This document shows positions 60,099 to 64,000 of a stretch of DNA of 64,000 nt, in pieces (the stretch's first letter is position 1; each line of letters begins with the position of its first letter). The stretch comes from Streptomyces anulatus. Its GTDB lineage: Bacteria; Actinomycetota; Actinomycetes; Streptomycetales; Streptomycetaceae. Location of the stretch: assembly GCF_000721175.1 (NCBI RefSeq), contig NZ_JOEZ01000003.1, forward strand, positions 451,476 to 515,475, written 5' to 3'. The notes beneath the pieces are model-generated. The model was not told the DNA's origin, made no database searches, and saw nothing but the letters and a program-made list of their open reading frames with translations. The translations under genes were made by a program, and so were the position numbers.

Positions 60099-61022
60099 AT
60101 GATCGATGCGCGGCGGCTGCGAATCCTCCGTGCGGTGGCCGACCACCGCACCGTGACCGCGGCCGCCGCCGCGTTGTACCTGACGCCCTCCGCGGTCTCC
60201 CAGCAGCTCGCCGCCCTGGAACAGGAGACCGGACACCGCCTCGTCGAACGCGGGGCGCGCGGCGCCCGGCTCACCGCCGCCGGGGAGATCCTGCTCAGCC
60301 ACACCAACGTGGTCCTGGCCCAGCTGGAGCGGGCCGAGGCGGAGCTCGCCGACTACGGCGCGGGCGTCGCCGGTACGGTCACGGTCGCCGCGTTCGCCAC
60401 CGGCATCGGCCTCGTCCTCGCCCCCGCCCTCACCGAACTGGCCCGCACCGCGCCCGGCATCCGGGTCAAGGTCCAGGACGCGGAGGGCGACGCGAGCGTG
60501 CCCATGGTGCTGGACCGCCAGGTCGATGTGGCGGTGGCCGTCGAATACCGCGGCGCGCCCGCCGAGGACGACCGCCGCCTCACCCGCGTCCCGCTGTACT
60601 CGGAGCCGTTCGACGCGGTGCTCCCGGTGGACCACCGCCTCGCGGACCAGGATCAGGTCGCGGTCGCCGACCTCGCGAAGGACTCGTGGATCGGGCCGTA
60701 CCCGGGCAACCCCTGCCATGACGTGGTGGTCCTGGCCTGCGAGTTCGCCGGGTTCGCCCCCCGCCTCGAACACTCGTCGGACGACTTCCGGGCCGTGGTC
60801 GCCCTGGCCGGGGCGGACGCCGGAGTGGCCCTGGTGCCCCGGTCCGCCCTGCGCGGGATGGAGCTGACCGGGGTGGTCGTCCGCCCGGTCGAGGGCAGCG
60901 CCCCCACCCGCCGCGTCTTCGCGGCCGTACGGCAGGGCGCCGAGGGCCATCCGCTGATCCGGCCGGTGCTGGACGCGATGGAGGCGGTGGCCGCACGGGA
61001 AGCGGGTCTGGCCCGGACCTGA
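60099..61022 (+). CDS. LysR-family transcriptional regulator
   Basis: Regulator of 307 residues. The N-terminal helix-turn-helix is typical (RRLRILRAVADHRTVTAAA and LYLTPSAVSQQLAALEQETG), and the co-inducer domain spans residues ~90-295. It is on the same strand as tdh-kbl, 47 bases downstream, so it may be cotranscribed and may respond to threonine or glycine, though LysR genes usually sit divergent to their targets. No other clear target is adjacent. Confidence 0.85.
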   Translation: MIDARRLRILRAVADHRTVTAAAAALYLTPSAVSQQLAALEQETGHRLVERGARGARLTAAGEILLSHTNVVLAQLERAEAELADYGAGVAGTVTVAAFATGIGLVLAPALTELARTAPGIRVKVQDAEGDASVPMVLDRQVDVAVAVEYRGAPAEDDRRLTRVPLYSEPFDAVLPVDHRLADQDQVAVADLAKDSWIGPYPGNPCHDVVVLACEFAGFAPRLEHSSDDFRAVVALAGADAGVALVPRSALRGMELTGVVVRPVEGSAPTRRVFAAVRQGAEGHPLIRPVLDAMEAVAAREAGLART

Positions 61023-61149
61023 GCATCATCCCGTTCGGACGGTGCGAGGGCCGGGCGCCCGAACCCGCTGCCCGACCGTCCGGACGGCCGGGTCAGCGCC
61101 GGCTCGCCGGCCTGCCGGTCGGCCAGGACGACCGCCGACCGCAGCACCC

Positions 61150-61504
61150 TGGTCGCCGCCTCAAGGACCGGGTGGGCCGGGTCGAGCAGTTCCTGGAGGC
61201 GCTGGACCGGGTGGCGGCGGGCGGCACCGCGCTCGACCCGGAAGTCGTCTCCCAGCTCCTCACCCGCAAGTCCTCGGCGGGCCCGCTCCAGAGCCTCACC
61301 GCCCGCGAGCGCGAGGTCCTGGAACACATGGCGCAGGGCAAGGCGAACGCCACCATCGCGGCCGAACTAACCGTCTCCGAAAGGGCGGTGAGCAAGCACA
61401 TCGGCTCGATCTTCGCCAAGCTCGGCCTGGAGCCGGACGACGGCACCGTCCACCGCCGCGTCCTCGCGGTGCTGGCCTACCTGGAGGGCCGGGGCGGGTA
61501 CTGA
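61150..61504 (+). pseudogene. LuxR-type response regulator, C-terminal fragment
   Basis: The frame reads RRLKDRVGRVEQFLEALDRV (end of a receiver domain, where KDR follows the conserved Lys) and VAAGGTALDPEVVSQLL. A full NarL-type helix-turn-helix follows: LTAREREVLEHMAQGKANAT, IAAELTVSERAVSKHIGSIF. The receiver domain with its phosphorylated Asp is gone, and the upstream bases are GC-rich with short palindromes. A short product from GTG 61172 is possible and could still bind DNA, but a 5'-truncated relic is more likely. Confidence 0.65.
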
Positions 61505-61514
61505 GCGGGGCCGG

Positions 61515-61907
61515 TCAGACGGCCGGCTGCAGCAGGTCCCAGTGGTTGCCGTACAGGTCCTCGAAGACCGCGACCGAGCCGTACGGCTCGTGCCGGGGCT
61601 CCTCCAGGAACCGCACCCCGGCCGCGCGCATCCGCTCGTGGTCCGCCGCGAAGTCCTCGGTGTGCAGGAAGAAGCCGACCCGCCCGCCCGTCTGCGCCCC
61701 GACGGCCGAGGCCTGCACCTCGTCCTTCGCGCGGGCCAGCAGCAGCCCCGTGCCGGGAGCCGCGCCGCGCGGGCGCACCACCACCCAGCGGGTGCCGTCG
61801 CCCCGGTCGGTGTCCTCCACCAGCTCGAAGCCGAGCGCGTCGCGGTAGAACGCGACCGCCTCGTCGTAGTCGCGGACGACCAGGGTGACCAGGGCGATAC
61901 GGGACAT
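61515..61907 (-). CDS. VOC (glyoxalase) family protein
   Basis: Single vicinal-oxygen-chelate domain protein of 130 residues made of two beta-alpha-beta-beta-beta halves: ALVTLVVRDYDEAVAFYRDA and VGFFLHTEDFAADHERMRAA, ending VFEDLYGNHWDLLQP. Metal-ligand positions of glyoxalase-type enzymes (His/Glu) are partly present (Glu and His in the second half). Substrate unknown; lyase, dioxygenase or resistance roles are all possible. It is divergent from the P-loop kinase gene across 68 bases. Confidence 0.82.
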   Translation of the reverse strand: MSRIALVTLVVRDYDEAVAFYRDALGFELVEDTDRGDGTRWVVVRPRGAAPGTGLLLARAKDEVQASAVGAQTGGRVGFFLHTEDFAADHERMRAAGVRFLEEPRHEPYGSVAVFEDLYGNHWDLLQPAV

Positions 61908-61975
61908 GGCGGGGGAGTCCTCCCATCGATGAAGTTATACGTAACACTAACGCCGGGGCTCCCCGCCGCCGCACA

Positions 61976-62641
61976 ATGCACCGCATGGACATCGTGGACG
62001 GCGCGAGCGCCGGCGGCCTGGCCGCGCTGACGGACCGGGCCCGCGCGCTCGCGGAGACCGGAAGGCGGCGCGTCCTCGGGATCGTGGGCCCGCCCGGAGC
62101 CGGGAAGTCCACCCTGGCGGAGCGGCTGGTCGCGGCCCTGGACAAACGCGCCGCCCTCGTCCCGATGGACGGCTTCCATCTCGCCGCCGCCGAGCTGGAC
62201 CGCCTGGGCCGAGCCGGCCGCAAGGGCGCCCCCGACACCTTCGACGCGGCCGGGTACGCGGCCCTGCTGCGGCGGCTGCGTGACCCGGACCCGGTGCACA
62301 CGGTCTACGCCCCGGCCTTCGACCGGTCCCTGGAGGAGCCGGTCGCCGGGGCGCTGCCGGTACCGCCGGACGTCCCGCTCGTCGTCACCGAGGGGAACTA
62401 CCTGCTGCTCGACGACGGGCCCTGGGCGCCGGTGCGCGGGCTGCTGGACGAGGTGTGGTTCCTGGACCTCGACCCGGACGTCCGGGTGCGCCGGCTCGTC
62501 GACCGCCACGTGCGCCACGGCAGGCCCCGGCTTTTCGCCGAGGAGTGGGTGGCCCGCTCCGACGAGGCGAACGCCCGACTGGTGGAGCGGGGCCGGGACC
62601 GGGCCGACCTGATCGTGCGGCTGCCGACGGCCGACGGCTGA
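61976..62641 (+). CDS. P-loop nucleoside/sugar kinase family protein
   Basis: Kinase of 221 residues of the uridine-kinase/PanK-like P-loop group, often annotated nucleoside/nucleotide kinase family protein. Walker A is VLGIVGPPGAGKSTLAERL (about residues 33-51), followed by LVPMDGFHLAAAELDRLGR, DTFDAAGYAALLRRL, VYAPAFDRSLEEP and VVTEGNYLLLDDGPWAPVRG. The C-terminal RHVRHGRPRLFAEEW matches fructose/pantothenate-kinase-like lids. The substrate is not known. ATG 61976 has no ribosome site, so it may be leaderless; ATG 61985 is an alternative. Confidence 0.78.
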   Translation: MHRMDIVDGASAGGLAALTDRARALAETGRRRVLGIVGPPGAGKSTLAERLVAALDKRAALVPMDGFHLAAAELDRLGRAGRKGAPDTFDAAGYAALLRRLRDPDPVHTVYAPAFDRSLEEPVAGALPVPPDVPLVVTEGNYLLLDDGPWAPVRGLLDEVWFLDLDPDVRVRRLVDRHVRHGRPRLFAEEWVARSDEANARLVERGRDRADLIVRLPTADG

Positions 62642-62734
62642 CGGCCCGCCGAAGCGCGGCCGGGAAGCCGGTCGCGTACGCCCCGCCGGGCGGGCAGGAT
62701 GCTGAGTGCCGTGTCGCACCGCCAGGAGGCCCTG

Positions 62735-63880
62735 ATGTCCAGCCCGAGCCCGTCCGCCCAGCAGTCCGTCCCCCCGCCCTTCACCGCCGACGACTACCGG
62801 ACCCGGATGGCACGGGCCGCCGAGTCCGCCGCCGCGGCCGGGCTCGCCGGGGTGATCGTCGCGCCGGGCCCCGACCTCGTCCACCTCACCGGCTACCGCC
62901 CCGTGAGCACCGAACGCCTCACGCTCCTCGTGCTCCGGGCCGGCCAGGACCCGGTCCTGGTGGTCCCGACCCTGGAGGCCCCCGACGCGGCTGCCGCGAC
63001 CGGGGCGCCGGCCCTCACCCTGCGGGACTGGACCGACGGCACGGACCCGTACGCGGTGACCGCCCCGCTGCTGGAAGCCGAGGGCCGCTTCGGCGTCAGC
63101 GACAACGCCTGGGCGATGCATCTGCTCGGCCTCCAGCGGGAGCTGCCCGGCACCTCCTACACCGCGCTCACCGAGGCGCTCCCGATGCTCCGCGCGGTGA
63201 AGGACACCGCCGAACTGGAGCGGCTCGCCGCCGCCGGGGCCGCCGCCGACGCCACGTACGAGGAGATCCTCAAGGTGCGTTTCTCCGGCCGCCGCGAGGT
63301 CGACGTGGCCACCGATCTGGCCGCGCTGCTGAAGGAGTTCGGGCACTCCCAGGTCGACTTCACCGTCGTCGGCTCCGGCCCCAACGGGGCCAACCCGCAC
63401 CACGAGGCGGGGGCACGGACCATCGAGCGAGGCGACATGGTCGTTCTCGACTTCGGCGGCCTGAAGCACGGCTACGGCTCCGACACCTCCCGTACGGTCC
63501 ACGTCGGCGAGCCCACCGCCGAGGAGCAGCGGGTCCACGACATCGTCCGCGAGGCCCAGCAGGCGGGCTGTGCCGCCGTCCGGCCGGGCGTCGCCTGCCA
63601 GGAGATCGACCGGGCCGCCCGCGCGGTGATCACCGAATTCGGCTACGCCGACCGGTTCATCCACCGCACCGGCCACGGCATCGGTGTCACCACCCACGAG
63701 CCGCCCTACATGATCGAGGGCGAGGAGCAGCCGCTGGTGCCCGGCATGTGCTTCTCCGTGGAGCCGGGCATCTACCTCCCGGGCCGCTTCGGCGTCCGGA
63801 TCGAGGACATCGTGGCCGTCACCGAGGACGGCGGCCGGCGGCTCAACAACACCGCCCGTGAGCTGGCCGTCGTGGAGTAG
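62735..63880 (+). CDS. M24 family metallopeptidase (Xaa-Pro aminopeptidase type)
   Basis: Cytosolic pita-bread fold peptidase, 381 residues, probably an Xaa-Pro aminopeptidase or dipeptidase. A creatinase-like N-domain covers residues ~20-150. The catalytic domain has all five metal ligands: Asp in MVVLDFGG, Asp in YGSDTSRTV, His in RTGHGIGV, Glu in FSVEPGIYL and Glu in VRIEDIVAV. ATG 62735 lies 5 bases after CAGGAGG, and an in-frame start 36 bases upstream is less likely. The last 120 bases of the window (63881-64000) contain no feature I can support. Confidence 0.88.
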   Translation: MSSPSPSAQQSVPPPFTADDYRTRMARAAESAAAAGLAGVIVAPGPDLVHLTGYRPVSTERLTLLVLRAGQDPVLVVPTLEAPDAAAATGAPALTLRDWTDGTDPYAVTAPLLEAEGRFGVSDNAWAMHLLGLQRELPGTSYTALTEALPMLRAVKDTAELERLAAAGAAADATYEEILKVRFSGRREVDVATDLAALLKEFGHSQVDFTVVGSGPNGANPHHEAGARTIERGDMVVLDFGGLKHGYGSDTSRTVHVGEPTAEEQRVHDIVREAQQAGCAAVRPGVACQEIDRAARAVITEFGYADRFIHRTGHGIGVTTHEPPYMIEGEEQPLVPGMCFSVEPGIYLPGRFGVRIEDIVAVTEDGGRRLNNTARELAVVE

Positions 63881-64000
63881 CCGAAGCGCGCCCGAACGGA
63901 TTCAGTCGTCCCTACCTTGCTGATCGGGCTGAGCGAGCCATTCGTAGGGTTGGCTCACCCAGGGGTGCCGGGTGTGGCTTTCAGTCGTCTGCCGTAGTTG

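Overview
The window is high-GC actinobacterial chromosome, almost certainly Streptomyces. Evidence: strong G/C third-position bias, many GTG/TTG starts, a whiI-type sporulation regulator, a rok7B7/xylFGH block, the coproheme heme route (hemE, hemY/cgoX, hemQ/chdC), and a TTA-containing gene. The gene order closely matches what I remember of the S. coelicolor SCO6005-SCO6060 region. That comparison is from memory, not from a search.

Layout. 1-10 kb is carbohydrate uptake: the 5' part of a secreted GH92 alpha-mannosidase (cut by the window edge), ngcEFG-type CUT1 transport genes, a ROK regulator, and xylFGH with a half-size ATPase. The GH92 gene and xylF carry related operator-like palindromes. 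10-15 kb holds dxs, an APC permease, a NYN-domain protein and an LCP cell-wall ligase. 15.5-19.4 kb holds a decayed protein kinase and a fadA-fadB beta-oxidation operon. 19.5-23.3 kb holds a ferritin-like protein, RNase D, whiI and a DUF3000 gene. 23.4-29.2 kb is heme synthesis interleaved with a CoA-disulfide-reductase-like flavoprotein and a DUF4349 lipoprotein. 29.4-34.3 kb holds a secreted tripeptidyl-peptidase-like hydrolase and a two-gene unit of a DUF692 (MNIO) enzyme plus a TIGR04222-type membrane protein with a Cys/Gly/Ser repeat tail. I consider this pair the best candidate for an undescribed system: a membrane-anchored, MNIO-modified RiPP-like product. 34.5-45.5 kb is mixed housekeeping: PTH2-like, AIM24, polysaccharide deacetylase, CtaG, DUF2243, PhoX, OsmC, ZapE, RibD-like reductase, murC and msrB.

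45.7-48.8 kb is a plastic segment. A 2.1-kb element bounded by a perfect 22-bp inverted repeat (including CTAG) carries a divergent TetR/quinone-oxidoreductase pair and a 0.3-kb internally deleted IS5-type copy. It splits a small secreted-protein gene whose frame is restored if one CTAG and the insert are removed. A truncated membrane protein and a frameshifted HAD fragment follow.

48.8-64 kb holds a Cys-rich protein, a large GTPase-associated-protein-1-like protein, a TTA-containing lipoprotein, and two tandem receptor kinases with periplasmic-binding-protein sensor domains. These are followed by the threonine-to-glycine operon tdh-kbl with a LysR gene, a truncated LuxR fragment, a VOC protein, a P-loop kinase and an M24 aminopeptidase. 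I saw no rRNA, tRNA, CRISPR array or large biosynthetic cluster.
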